Positions 23,061 to 36,310 are shown, counted from the stretch's first letter. The stretch is DNA of 64,000 nt from Cryptomeria japonica (GCF_030272615.1 NC_081413.1:553623136-553687135); one strand, 5' to 3'. Translations and numbers: made by a program. The notes: a model not told the origin generated them from the letters alone.

Positions 23061-25190
23061 GCAAAATCATATCTTACCGGCAAAACACTACCTAGGAATC
23101 TCACTGCTACCTAGACTTGTAGGCTAAGACACACTACCCTAGGCAAGATACAATGAATTGAAAACTGAAGATCACTTCTCTAGGGAAAGATACAATATCA
23201 CAACATTAAAAAGTTTGCATTAGGTGAACTATTGTAGAAGAAACATATCTAATTTGTTGATATTGCAGTCCTCTTTGAAGCTCAATCTGAATCTGTCACA
23301 CTGACTTTGCACACTTTATAAACTTTACGTCAACTCTCACATCTCCAAAAGAAGATATATGTACACTTATTTTTTCAATTACAAATACACAATTCAAAAA
23401 TAATTTTTTCCTTTCATATATCCTTTGCAACATCCAAAAAGCATCCATTAGGTTGGCCTAATAGGACCTAATAAGAGAAACATGTGACAAGGTATAAGTC
23501 ACTTCTAAACATAATTCATCATCCATTCAATAGATTGTGAATCAACCAAATTCATAGTTGGCCTTAATGAGATGATAACATACTTTCAAGACATTCTTCA
23601 ACCAAAATAAAATAGGTCAGGATCAACCACAATTAGTATAACATATTGAGTCAGCTTCATACATCAACATTGCATATCAAAGATAGATCCCAACATGATC
23701 TAACATCAAATACACAATGCAAAATAAATAACTATTCTGCATTCACCTCCTTAATTAATTGATAACTAGAAGTTGATGCACAAGTAGTAAATCACTGATC
23801 TATCAAACACTGTCTAGATTTGATAGATTGTGCAACAATAGTAAGCAATAAATCATTCACAAATTCACCAATAGACTGGAAATTCCTATCATAGTTCGAA
23901 TACTCTATCCTTACCATGTCCCCAAATCCACACTATCATTTCTATCAATGTGGAGGAATGTGGAGCATTCTTCTACTTGCCTTGAGATTGTTCCTTTGTC
24001 AAATTGGGATTGAAGGATCAAAAACATATAACTTTTGTTGTAGACAATGAAATCAACTAAAACCTTGATAGTATGCACAAAAACCATCACCAGGCATAAA
24101 TCCAGATCTGCATAACTAAAAGATGCAATGCAGTAGGATGCAGAGCAAAACACTTACCCACAATCATAAAGAGACTCATTGTCTCAACACAAACATTTTC
24201 TTCAAACTTTCAGTCATGAGGTTGAACTAGGACTATTGTCAAGACATATCTCAAGCATGCAAACTCTAACCAAAGTGTCTTCACTATAAACATAAGTTAT
24301 GCCATGAGAAACCATACATACCATGGACTCTGAACTGATATTTTGTCAATTGAGAAAGCTCTAAATCGACTTCTACATCAATGACCAATAACATCTCCAA
24401 CACATTCTCCATCTATCCAAACTAAGTGACAACACATATTGTTAGACATCATTATTGACATTAACGACTACATATATTGCTAATCATTCTCTGAACAAGT
24501 CTCCAACAATCTCCCCCTTTGTCAATGATGGAAATACTATGTACATATTTGCAAAAGTCTATACAAACTCCACCTTAGCTATTATCTCTCCCCCTTTGAC
24601 ATCAAGGACAAAGGACATAGTATTTACACTAGTTAAAATAAAGTTGTACATACTCCCCATAAACATGTGCACACATCTCAAAATTCTTCCCCTTGGATGG
24701 AGAATCCTCAAAAATCGATACAAATATCCTCAACAAAAATGGTAACCAAAAATGTATCTTGTCTATACCTTAGCAACACCTTTGTAAAGTAAAATACCTT
24801 ATATTATGTCTTCGACAATGCAAGAGTAGTCTTGCATTCAACTATAGTCGAAGAAATAATTTTGTTCTGACATTCAAATTGTAGGAATAAGTGTTCTGCT
24901 ATACCAATTTCATCCAATACCTTCATCTTCTTCTCAATATGCACCACTTCTCTCAAAACTGCAAACAAGGACACCAACCTTAGGTCAATAGTCTCCCTTG
25001 AAAAATATAACTGTTTCTTGATCTAATTCCATTGTTCCTATAGAAAATCTAGCTACATAAGATGTTGACCAATCTACACAAGGAGGGATCCATCTTTATC
25101 TTTCTCCAAGTCATATGCATTGTTCATTTGAAAAATCTGAAACTCAATTGAGTCCATTTGTGCTTTGATAATTGTTGATGGGCCTTTTGA
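23061..25190 (-). mobile_element. Copia-type LTR and 3' internal fragment
   Basis: At 24503-24530 the plus strand reads CCAACAATCTCCCCCTTTG. On the minus strand this is a polypurine tract (CAAAGGGGGAGAT) followed by TGTTGG, the join between internal region and 3' LTR. The LTR thus lies to the left (from 24508) and the internal end to the right. A second CTCCCCCTTTGACATCAAGG at about 24588-24607 shows the same purine-tract style. No coding domain survives; the left boundary is not certain. Confidence 0.5.
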
Positions 25191-25193
25191 GAT

Positions 25194-26720
25194 TGTTGGC
25201 ATTATGTGAACCAGTATGAGGAAATAATGACATTGTATGTTGTCATTGATGTCAATATGCTGAAGAAGTGAGAACCGACATATGAGAGAACCGGTAGAAC
25301 AATATGAACGGACATTTGTGCCAAAGTGAAGCGGTGTGTTTGTTCATGATGAATTGGCATATAGTTATGGGAACCGGCACATGGAAGTGTTGTATGACTA
25401 CCGGTTGGTAGTCTCAACTTCAAGGTTTCCGGTTTAAGTGCTTCAAGCCTGTGTGGCTCAACCGGTGACTTTGTGTGATGAGTTAGCATGGTAACAAAGA
25501 ATAGATCGTGTTTCCACGTAAGCCTTGTGCGCGTGAAGGTTTTTGCATGAAGGAGATTGTTCCTATCTACCTCGGGAATGTGAGAAGTCTGTAAAATGGT
25601 AATAACGTGCGATGGGTTATCAGCCACCATAAAATCGGTGGAAATGGGCGATGGAGAATGTCTTGAGATTGGATCAAGAACTATTGCATTTAATGTAGTG
25701 TGCTCAACGGTCAGGATTGAACCATTCGAATTCCTTAACCTAACAGGTTTAGGGTTTAGGGTTTAGGTTTTATGCTTCCGACCTATCTGTTTCCCTATAA
25801 GGTCGATATTGTGTCTCTTTCTGAGGTTGTTGGCAAAATTTGTGTGTGTGTATCCAAGAGAAGGGATACATGATTCTTGCCACACCAAAAGGAGAGAAGT
25901 GATACCTATAGAGTGTAAGTGCAGAAGGTGAAGAGGATCTTGAGTGGATCTGCATTGGCATTGAGTGCTATTACGAGATCATTGTAATACCTGTTGATCT
26001 CTAACCACCTCAACAGTTGGAAAATCCCTTAATAGGGTAGCCTTAACTGGCTTGCTGTAAATCCTTTAACAGGGTAATTCAAAGCTATTGAGTTCGAAAT
26101 CCTTTAGCTATTGAGTTCTTGAAATCCTCTAACAAGGTAACCTTTAATAGGGTTTAACCCTTAACCGGGTATTCTAGCCATCCCTTAACCGGGTGATCCC
26201 TAACATGATCAGTTCCTAGCAGAACCTATTGTAATGTCTCTAACCGAACAAGGCTCCTAACAGAGCGGACTTCTAAAGAGTTCAAAAATAGCTTGTGGGT
26301 ATTCATCCCCACCGTGGTTTTTCCTAGTTGGGTTTCCACGTGAAAAATATGTGTGTCATGTGTGATGCTTTGCTATTGTCTGTCAAGCATATGATGGTTC
26401 GGTGTTTTATGCTTATCAATAAAACATGTTGAACTAGATGTTATTATGGTCTGATGATAGATTACCTATTTATGCATAAGGGTGAAATGGTAGTGTAGCC
26501 TTGAGTTGAGTGAAAAGCTAAGTGAGTAACTAGTTAATGCTTGTCTCAGTCATTCTTAGCTTTACCGGTTGCACTCTATTTCAAACCGGTGTCACTGTTT
26601 GCCAGTCATTTGAAGTGTCTGCTATCAAACCGGTTTAGAACTATATTTTTGTCTGCACTGATTCACCCCCCCCCTCCCCCCTCTCAGTACAAGGTTAGTG
26701 CTATCCGTTCATCATTGAGA
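25194..26720 (+). mobile_element. Copia-type LTR (about 1.5 kb) with telobox repeats
   Basis: It begins TGTTGGCATTATG and shows GTCATTGATGTCAATATG near its start. ACCGGT-type words recur (GAACCGGTAG, ACCGGTTGG, CAACCGGTGAC). CACCGTGGTTTTTCC with GGGTTTCCACGTG is the U5-side motif, and it ends in a C-rich CCCCCCCTCCCCC stretch at 26666-26682. Three telomere-type GTTTAGG units (about 25746-25770) sit just upstream of CCCTATAAGG, a possible TATA element. No internal region is attached. Confidence 0.55.
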
Positions 26721-26739
26721 CAAAAGTGAATTAGGGTTT

Positions 26740-27875
26740 GAAGATAATAAAACCACAAACTAACCAAATTAACCCAATACATTGAAACAAAAGTGAACCT
26801 AATAGATCAAGCCATAATCCAAATAAGGAAAGGGCTAAAATTATGATTAGATTCATTGGTTGGGAATAGTTATCCTCTTTCTTAGTTGAATTTGGAAGAT
26901 AATTATGAAATTAGGGTATTTAACAAGGAACAATTGAATTAAACTATTAAATAAACTGCTACAAATATCCCACAGAGCCACAAACTGAGATCTGGGCAAA
27001 ATAAGATGTTTAGAACTTTAGAAACTATTCCCAAAAGTTTGGCTTGATTTTTCAAGATCAAGTAGTACAGATTTGCCCTAGTCCTTTGAATTTTCCTCTA
27101 TCAAAAGACGAACTTGTTCATCATTGTCGACCTTGCCAGAATTCTCGAATATAGATCCTGCACCTATTTTTTGTACATAGAAAGAAAGAGAAAGATGTTG
27201 GGGATAAGGTTTTCCTTAGGTCAAATCCACATTTAGGAATTAACCTTGAAATTGAAATATGAATTAAAATGAAAATTACTGCAAAGTGTTTTCCTTTTAA
27301 GAGAAAGGCCAAATCTGAAACAAAAGTTCTTATAATTGAAAATATACCTTAACAAAATTGTGTTTGATTCTGATGCAAGGTCATTAGGATATCTTGTATT
27401 ATATCTTCAAAGAAGGTTGATCATGGATGCCATCTCGAATGCATAAAATTGACTTCACTTATGCTCTAATGCTTGATGAAAGCTTGATTGCTTGCTCACT
27501 TGAATTTGCTAGAGTGTTATTGAGATCTTGATTTTAGTTCTATTAGGTTTCAAATGAGAGGGGTAGACATCCTTTTATACTTGACTGCCCAAAAATTAAT
27601 TGAATTTTTGAAGTAGGTTGACATGGGATCAAATTTCCCACTCATTTGAGATGACCGTTGTGGGGATTATGATTAGGAGGACCACAAAACCTAATACCTT
27701 GGTCATTAGAATTAGGACTCCAACAAGAGGGGGAGATAGTGAAGGTGATGAAAATGTGAAAATGTTAGGTGGCGTGAGAAGAATTAGGACATGCATCAGG
27801 CATTGGACACCAAAGCACAAAAGTAAGGTCTAGGTAAGGACAAAATTGTATACAAATATAATTTATGATGCTACA
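26740..27875 (-). mobile_element. Solo gypsy LTR
   Basis: The right end TGATGCTACA at 27866-27875 reads TGTAGCATCATAAATT on the minus strand. The body parallels the LTR at 12250-13544: GTACATAGAAAGAA, CTTAGGTCAAA, CATCTCGAATGCATAAAATT, TGAGATCTTGAT and AGGACCAC recur in order. No gag or pol sequence lies on either side, so it is most simply a solo LTR. The left end is approximate. Confidence 0.6.
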
Positions 27876-29679
27876 CCAAGTATCACTATTAAAATTCTCC
27901 TAAAAGATGTACAAATGGGAAATCCTCAACCTCCCAAGGTCTCCTTAAGTTGGGTCACAAAAATGCAGGGACAACTAAGTGTTCATGTGGATGACCTTAA
28001 CAAGAGGCACATGTGCTAGTTACAGGCTGAAGGCATAACTTACCTAAGTAGATCCCAACCTTAACGATTGAAATAAAAGATAAAAGATAGATAAGAGAAA
28101 CAAGAAAATGAATCACTAGCTATTTATCCCAACAAACATTATTGACAAAATTCAAGAAATTATTAAGTATGTTAATCAATTTAACATGTCAAATTTACCA
28201 ATTCAAACATGTAGATGAAGATAGATTCCAGGAAACAAAATTACCCTTCTTTTCACACATTCATTCCAACCTCAAACACCTTAACACACGTAGATTCATT
28301 TATGAAACAAAGATTCTTACAACAATTTAGTTCATTCTTGAATTATGGAAGATTCTATAGCAAAGAGAAATATGAAAAATTCACAAGAAACACTCCATGA
28401 GATCGTAAATCCACACGTGTTGTTGTATTAAAATGATATTAGCAAATTAGTAGTATCCAAGTTCATAATCTCCACAAAATGTATCTTAAAACAACTAGAA
28501 ATTGTTTGAAAGCAAAAAAAAAAATTGTACTATGGACCTCAAAGCATCAATTCGTGGACCTTGAAAATAACAAGAAATTATATTTGTAGGAGGAGACCTC
28601 CTCAAAATTAGGAACTAATCCTATCAAAAAGTCAGCACCCCCAGAACACTAATACTTGGTACCCCTAGGTCATTGAATAGATCCCTTTAGGATCAAGACT
28701 CCAAGCTAAAACATCTCTCCTACTTAAGGAGCTATGCGCTCTTACAACCAGGATATGAGAAAGCTCTTTGCAATCCTCCATTGAACCTCCTGGTGGCCAC
28801 TCAACAGGGTCCTTCCACTTACAGACCTCCTATAAAGTAGCTTGATTTTATTAATTATATTTTAAGAAATAAAAAATTGAAAAAAAAATTAAAATAAAAT
28901 TTTCATTTTTTAAATATAAAGAAAAATAAAAATAAAATAAAAATCTATCATTCTTTAAAAAAATTTCTCCTATAACACTTAAATAGTTTTAGCCAATCAT
29001 AACAAAGAAAAATCATTTTTATAAATTGAAAAGTTAAAAATTTCATATGTTAACTTAATAAAATTTAAATATTTTCTAAAAATCAAATAAACTAGTATAG
29101 ACATCTTAAATACATCTATCTAAAGAAATGTCGAGAGATATCAATTTTAGAGCTATTTTATTTACCTAAATGTTAGTTAACATTTTCCTTTTTAAATAAT
29201 ATTTATTACAAATAGAAACAAATTTTATTTTATCTAAATTTGTTTATTTTTTCATAATACGTTTTTTTTTCTAATTTTAAATTAATTCAAATTTAATTTT
29301 TTGTATTAACATTTTAAAATTTTATTTTTATTAAAAATTTATTAAAAATATAATCTATAAAAATATATTTATTTTAATATATAATTTTTCTATCCTTTTA
29401 CTCAATTTTACTAATAATTTTATTTTAAATATTGGTAGATTAATTTAAAAAATAAAATATGTTTATGTTTATTTTATATTTATACATCTATCTATGCCTT
29501 TTCTATTTGGTATCTATTTTGAAAATATTATGTATATAATTAAATATTGGTATTTGATATGTAAATAGTTGTCAAATTTAAGCTAAAATATTGTCATTGT
29601 AAAGGCTCATTGACACTAATAACATCTTATATAATGGATGGAAAGTCAATTTATTAATAAAAAAATTGTTTAAAATTTC
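27876..29679. other. Intergenic, no gene recognised
   Basis: 28600-28850 is less AT-rich, with phrases such as GGTACCCCTAGGTCATTG and CTCCTGGTGGCCACTC, and may be a piece of an unidentified repeat. 28850-29680 is extremely AT-rich with no feature. Confidence 0.5.
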
Positions 29680-32600
29680 AAATGTCTTTAAACTCTTGTT
29701 GACTTGACCAAATAATAATAAAAAAGATTGTTGACTTGGTCAATAAAATATGTGTTATTCTTTCCTATGTTTATTTTAATGGTTACATGACAATGAAGGA
29801 AGAAAATTTTGCAAATTATTTTGCCATACGTTGTTTCTTTTCGCTCAATTAAAAAGTCAATTTGGAACAACAATGATTGAATATAGAAAAAAAATTATAT
29901 TAATTAAAATCTATATTCATTAGAAATGTCCCCTTTTTTTCAAAAGACCACATGATACCTTTATGAAAAAATCTAACTAGAGACAACCTTAAAGCATGAC
30001 AACAAATAAAACAGAAAACAAATATTGAAATATTTTTTTTTCGAATATTTTAAAAATAAGTAGAATCATATATGTTTTACAAATGAAAAAGAAAAAAATA
30101 ATTATTTAATTAATGATTAATATTGGGAAATTAAAAGTAAAATATTTATTTTTCAATTTTTTAAAAATCATTTTCTATATATATTTATAGTTATGATTTT
30201 AAGTTTATAATGAGAAATTTAAATTTAGAGCTTAAATTTTAAATTAATTAAACTTTTAATTGATTTTTATTATTCAAATTAAATTCATGTAATATTATAT
30301 ATTATTAAGTAGAATATGTTAGATGTTGATTTTAAAATAATCACATAATTTTAATTTATATAGTTGTGAGGGAAATTAAAATTTAATCATGTGTAACTTA
30401 ATATATTAGGAGTACTATAAAATTTAACTTATGGATGATGTTTGTATTGCTTTGTCCTTCCTTGAGCTAAACATTAGAGATTTAAGAAATAGAATTTTCT
30501 TTATAATATTTAACAATAAATTATCATTTAGTATCTATTAGTATAAAAAATAACGATTAAAATATTAATTTAAATTTAATTTTCTTAAATAACAAAAATA
30601 ATTCAATTTAGTCTAAAGTTTAAAACTGTTTTTAAATAAAAATAAAATAAAACAATAATCTAAATTTGCAAGAAATTAAAATCTTTAAAAAAAATAAATT
30701 TAAGACTTATAAGAAAACTTTTAAAATATTAAATTTTAAATTGTAAGATAAACAATTCTATTTTATGAAAATGTAATTGTTTAGAAACCAAAATTCATAA
30801 AAATAAAATTTACTATATATAAATTAATATTTTATTTTTCTTTGTTTAAATTAATTGTTTTGCATTGAGTTTTTGTTCCTTTAAATTGTTGGTTTTTTGC
30901 TCCTTAGAATAGGAATTAAGGAATACAAATATATGGAATAATTTTGTCCACATTCAAAGCTTTGATAACACTATTTTTTCCATAGGTAATCACTTCAAAG
31001 AGTTTAAGAGGTATATTCATAATATTTCTGTTTATGATAATTTGCTTGTCGATATGTATTTAGTGTGTATTGTTTGGGGAATTAGAGAAATAACTATATT
31101 TATTCATGTTCTTGAAGAATTTCACTTTTGTAATCCAAGTAAAAAAACACAATTTTGTTCCTATAACATAGGCTTATCAATAGAATAATATATTATGCAT
31201 GTCTATCAATTCAGTATTATGAAAAAAAATTATTTAAATGTTGTAAAGGATTTTTCTTTTGGTATTTATTAGCTTCGAAGTCTGATACTATTTGAATTTC
31301 ATTCTTGTAATTTTATTGAGCATTTGGTTGGATGAATCAAAATCATTTTGTGTTTGAAATAAATTCAAAAGGTTGCATTTCATAGAATTATCTAAGCGTT
31401 TCAGGCATAGGTTGAGACTAAATGTTTTCAAGAATAAATACTTTGTCATCCATAATATGTACAACACAAAGCAACAAATCCTTAACATTACTACCTGAAT
31501 ATGTTATTTAGTATATCTTCTATAGTGTACAAAAGTGTTTATTCTATCATTTTCTTAGGTAGTTGTAAAAAGCAATGATCCTTGTTCCTTGGCTACCAAG
31601 TTTGAAGTTTTGATTCACAAGAAATATCAACCAACTTTATGGAAAGACGTTAATAATTGTTGTTGTGTTTCTGGATCATTGCATCAATGAAATTGAAAGA
31701 AAAAAGATTTTGCATCATATGTTTAAACATCCTTGATTAGAAATCAATGGCCAATTGAGATATGTAAGTATCGTGATGCGTGAATTCGAAAGAAATTATA
31801 CCATCTAAGAAACTAAACATCGAGATAGGTATCATTAATCTACATCTAGTAACTAGATATAACCATCTTAGTCCATGTTAAATATAATTAGTAATATAGC
31901 ACATTAATATATAATATTTCAGTATTGTATGCTTCTACCTAAGCTCTACTTTTACAACATAAAATCCTACAATAGGAGATATGAAACATGAGGAGATCCT
32001 CATAATTATTTGAAACTAGGTTGAACAACATTACAAAAATTGGTAAAGATATATTGTAATAGCACCTTTGTTAATATTTAACCATCTAAGACATGTAAAA
32101 GAACTAAATTTCTTGTAACCTGTGATCAAGATTATTGCAATTTCAAGAGTTCAAGAAGGTAGTTATTTCTAAAATTATTTTTAATTGAAGAGGATATAAA
32201 TATATCAGTTACATAATATTTATTTTCTCAACTATTTCATAGTTATAAATATCCAAAATTATAGCTTGCGAATCCCCAAACCTCTGCTCCCCTCTATTCC
32301 CCATTAATTTCTATGATTCAAACAATGACATTAAGAATGAAAGCCATGTATAATACATTAGCAAGGCTAAGAAAGGAGAGAAAGATTTTTAAAAGATTAT
32401 AGTGTGGGGAAACATCTATTAGGGATGCATATTATAATACAACACACGATGACTTAGACAAGCTACATCATTAGTATTGTCAAAAAATCTAGGAAAGCAC
32501 AAACTTTCCCTATAAACCTTTACCAAAGATGACATCAATATTTTTTTGCCCATGTATATTGCTATTTAAGTGATTTGAAATTTAGTTTTCTTATGAAATA

Positions 32601-33660
32601 AAGTGATTCTTTGTACTATACATAAATTGCATTTCAAAAGTGCCAAAGTTTCTATTCAAAGTATTTAGGGAGTTACTCTAAGAATTGGCTATAACAAATT
32701 GAAACAAAATGAAAAATGCAATACATGATGTAAGGCGAAATCTTGTTCCAAGAAAAAATAGATATGGTTTATTAGTCAGGTTTCTCTTAAGAGAAATGCT
32801 AAAGGAAGATATAAGTTTATGTTTTGTTTTGAGATCTTGGCTAGGTTTATAAAGTTAGTTTCATAATTGCGATTTTTCATTTTTGAAGTTTGCTTGTCTT
32901 CGTCATCTATTTGTTTAGAATTTCTTTTTCTTTAATAAAATTATAAATTATTGAAATGCAGGACCATTGATTTATGGATTTGTTCATCTTATGTGCATTA
33001 CAGTTTTGAAATTTTCTTGAAGCAGTGTGAAGGATCTATTGAACCAATTAACTTCAAACTTGTTACAATCAAACTCTTTATTATTATTTATAAATATTAG
33101 ATATTTTCCAATTTGATATCTCTCAACATATTTATATTTTTGTAAAATATTGATATGCTAGTCAACAAATAGCATTAAACACTTTTGTCTATGAAGTACA
33201 CAAGAGACACCTTTGACTGTGATTAATAATTAATAAAAGATTAGAATAATGAATTTTCAATTTTTAATTAATTAATAATCATGGTCAAAGGTACATCCTT
33301 ATCCTGCATAGACATTTTGTCCATTTTGACGACTAAATAGACATTGACAACACTCCACACATTGATTACTTAAATTTTAAAATACAACAATTTTTTAATA
33401 TTTGATTAACTGATAATCATAATCGAAGATACATCCTATATGCTATATAGACATTTCAATACAAAACTTTTTTTTTTTATATTGAAACAATGCAATTGCA
33501 AAATGAAGTTATCAGCAAGTAGTTAAATAAATAAAATAAGAAAATACAATGAACAATACAGTCAAAGAATGCACAAAAGACACAAAACTATTTAATTGAG
33601 CCCATTCTATCTAGCCGGTCCATTTTATCGGCTGGATAGACGTTGCAAACACTGACGTAT
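29680..33660. repeat. Dispersed locus repeat, block Z, upstream of P450 B
   Basis: CTCTTGTTGACTTGACCAA at 29693 parallels CCTTGTTGACCTGACCAA at about 2725 in block X. 30131-30330 parallels 14880-15090 in block Y. ACTATAAAATTTAACTTATG and GAGCTAAACATTAGAGA at 30410-30480 parallel both X and Y. 33060-33660 (ATTATTATTTATAAATATTA, CCATTCTATCTAGCCGG) parallels 16990-17310 in Y. It is interrupted by unshared sequence between about 30900 and 32900 that contains no recognised gene. Confidence 0.65.
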
Positions 33661-33788
33661 TTCACGATTTTGACAAAACTCAATAATGATCAGAACCGAA
33701 CGACGTGTAGTAATCAGAACCAAACAACTTCGGAGTAGGTCGGTGGCAAAGTCGTTTACCAGGAAAATTATTTTCCCACCGTCTATCT

Positions 33789-33960
33789 CTTCATTTTTCT
33801 CTCCACGTTCTTTGAACCTTGACTGGTAAACGTGGGTGTACTCGACTCACCAAGAACCCAACAAAAGGGGTGTACTTTTGCATCCCTATATAAAGAGCAT
33901 ACAGCGCAGAACAAAAGACGCAGCAACTGAAATCCTAACTGAACAATAGAGCCCAAAGCA
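33789..33960 (+). promoter_or_regulatory. P450 B core promoter and 5' leader
   Basis: The TATA box TATATAAA is at 33887-33894, 66 bases before the start codon. TTTTTCTCTCCACG, GAACCTTGACTGG and CACCAAGAACCCAACAAAAG match the P450 A promoter in order. A short insertion relative to A (AAACGTGGGTGTACTCG) separates the TTGACT box from the CAAGAACCC element. Confidence 0.7.
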
Positions 33961-35607
33961 ATGGATCATTTCTCAAGTTTATTGAGCAGCACCCTGGTTT
34001 TTTATTCTGTAGTATCCATTACTGTTATATACATTCTCACCAAGCTCAGAAGCAAGCCATCTGGGAGGCTGCCACCAGGACCACGTCCCTGGCCTTTGGT
34101 TGGGAACATCCTCCAGGTGGGCAAGAATGCGAACGAATCCTTCTTCGAGCTTGCGAAGATCCATGGCCCCCTCATGACCCTCCACCTAGGATGGCGGACA
34201 ACTGTAGTAGCCTCATCGCCCGCCATGGCCAGAGAGGTTCTCAAAACGCAGGACCCATCCCTGTCAGCACGTACAATGATTGAGGCCGCCAAGTGTCTCG
34301 AGTATGGCGAAAACTCGCTGGTGTGGAGGGACTGCGTGCCACGCTGGCGCACTCTCCGCCGCATCTGCACCACCCAGCTCTTCACTGTCAAGCGTCTGGA
34401 GGCACTCCACCACCTGCGGCGGGAGCAAATGAGAAGCATGATGAGGGCTATTTATAAGTCCACGTCAGCTCCTGTGGATATCGGCCATGCTGCCTTCCTT
34501 ACGAGCTTCAATTTGGTGGGCAACATGATATTTTCCAAGGACATGTTCGACTGGGATGAGTCGGAAAAGTCGAAAGAGTTTAAGAAAGCGCTCGCTGACA
34601 TGCTCTTTGTTGGTGGCAAGGCTAATTGGGCTGATTATTTTCCCTTCCTCAGGCCTTTCGACCCGCAGGGCATAAGGAAGGAGATGACTAGGATTTTTAG
34701 GATTATATTTCCAGTCTTCGATCAATATATCGACGAGCGCCTGCAGAGCGGGACAAGAAGCGAGGAGGAAGACAAGGATTTTCTCGATATTTTGCTCGAG
34801 AGTAAGACCGAGACTGGGGAGAAGCTCACAAAGTTTGAGATCACTCGCTTCTTCTATGTAAGTATATCTATCCTACAAACAAAGTATGAGATCGCTAGCT
34901 GTCCATCTTATATCTAGTTTTAGTTTTAGTTTTGAGAGAGTTTCTTAACAAGATGATTTTGATGTTTGTTATGTTTATAGGACTTGTTCACAGCAGGGAG
35001 TGAAACTTCTAGTCACACAATTGAATGGGCCATGTCAGAAATCATACGAAATCCAATGGTAATGGAAAAAGCGAGGGACGAATTGGACAAGGTAGTGGGG
35101 AAAGAAAGAAGAGTAGAAGAAAGTGATATTGACAACCTCCCTTATCTTCATGCAGTTGTTAAAGAAACCTTTCGTCTACACCCTGTTGCTCCCCTTCTGA
35201 TCCACCATAGAGCCCTTGACTCTTGTGAAATTGAGGGGTATGTTATACCTAAGGATGCCCAAGTGTTTGTGAATGTTTGGGCGATTGGAAGGGACCCTAA
35301 TGTATGGCCAGAACCAGATAGGTTCTTTCCAGAGAGGTTTGTGGACTCAGATGTGGAATACAAAGGGCAAAATTTTGACTTGCTTCCATTTGGATCAGGG
35401 AGGAGAATATGCCCAGGGCTCCCTTTGGCTCATAAAATAGTTCATGTAATAGTGGCTACTCTCCTTCAATGTTTTGATTGGCACCTTCCCAATGGACAGA
35501 ATCCAGAAAAGTTAGATATGAGCGCAAAGATTGGAATCAATTTAACAAAGGTACAACATCTGGTTGCAATTCCCACACCTCGCTTACCACAACATATTTA
35601 TAACTGA
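33961..35607 (+). CDS. Cytochrome P450, CYP76-like (gene B), two exons
   Basis: Exons are 33961-34857 and 34981-35607, with a 123-bp phase-0 GT-AG intron at the same position as gene A; the product is 507 residues. Hallmarks are the membrane anchor, PPGPRPWP (38-45), WRTLR (129-133), AGSETS (304-309, Ser in place of the second Thr of gene A), ETFR (361-364), PEPDRFFPERF and FGSGRRICPG with heme Cys443. Identity to gene A is about 88% by eye: about 93% from residue 34 to 299, lower in the N-terminal anchor and in exon 2. Exon 2 differences include VSSLL to VAPLL near the SRS5 region and changes at the extreme C-terminus near SRS6, which could alter substrate choice. It is apparently intact and should be an ER monooxygenase of specialised, probably terpenoid, metabolism; the substrate is unknown. 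Confidence 0.93.
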
Positions 35608-36310
35608 TTGCTACTATGATAAGGGAAAAATGTTCTTTCTAATTAGTCACTCTTGTGTTATGCTTGGAAGTAGTACTTCCTTTAAGTAAATTAAAAGGCT
35701 TAATATCTAAATGGATCATTCATGAACTATATTGAACTATATTGTATTGAACATTCTTCTCAAAGGTTGTTGTTCTTTTGAAGGGGCATGAAATATTCTG
35801 TTAAGTAAATTAGTATAAGTAAATGACTTAACATCAAAATGGATCATTCATTTTTTTATTGTATTGAATGTGTTGTTCAAAGGAGGCTGTTCTTTTGAAG
35901 GGACATGAAATATTCTGCAATGTGACTTCAGCAAATCAATATAATATTATTTCTATATTTGTTCTTCATATTTTATGTTTTTGGCATATCTATTGTGGAT
36001 AGGAACATTACACCTAGTATTAGAGCTCAATTTGAAGTCATATTCTTTCAATCACCTTTTACAACTATCTACCATATGGTCTCACCTCATCCTCTTAGGA
36101 TCATTGGTGATAAAAAAGTTGTTGTAGAAGTAAAAACAATATCTTTTTTTTCCCCAAAATATCACTTTTTTCTTGTTAATTAAGTTATTTTTTAATTTTT
36201 AGGGTAGAAAATTTGTTGATAAAAAATATTTGTAGAAGTTTTCATGCCCACTTTTTGACAACAAGAAAACCCAAATATTTTTTTGTTAAATCTTACTCAA
36301 CTCCAAGAGT
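35608..36310 (+). other. P450 B 3' flank with an internal tandem duplication
   Basis: It is related to the P450 A flank but carries a roughly 115-120-bp unit twice. ATGGATCATTCAT, TATTGTATTGAA, TGTTCTTTTGAAGGG.CATG and AAATATTCTG occur at about 35710-35800 and again at about 35835-35920, whereas gene A has one such unit. No canonical AATAAA is evident close to the stop codon. Confidence 0.65.

Noticed and set aside
25746-25770. Interstitial telomere as a sign of chromosome fusion
   Set aside because: Only three units, lying inside an LTR; a promoter telobox is simpler.
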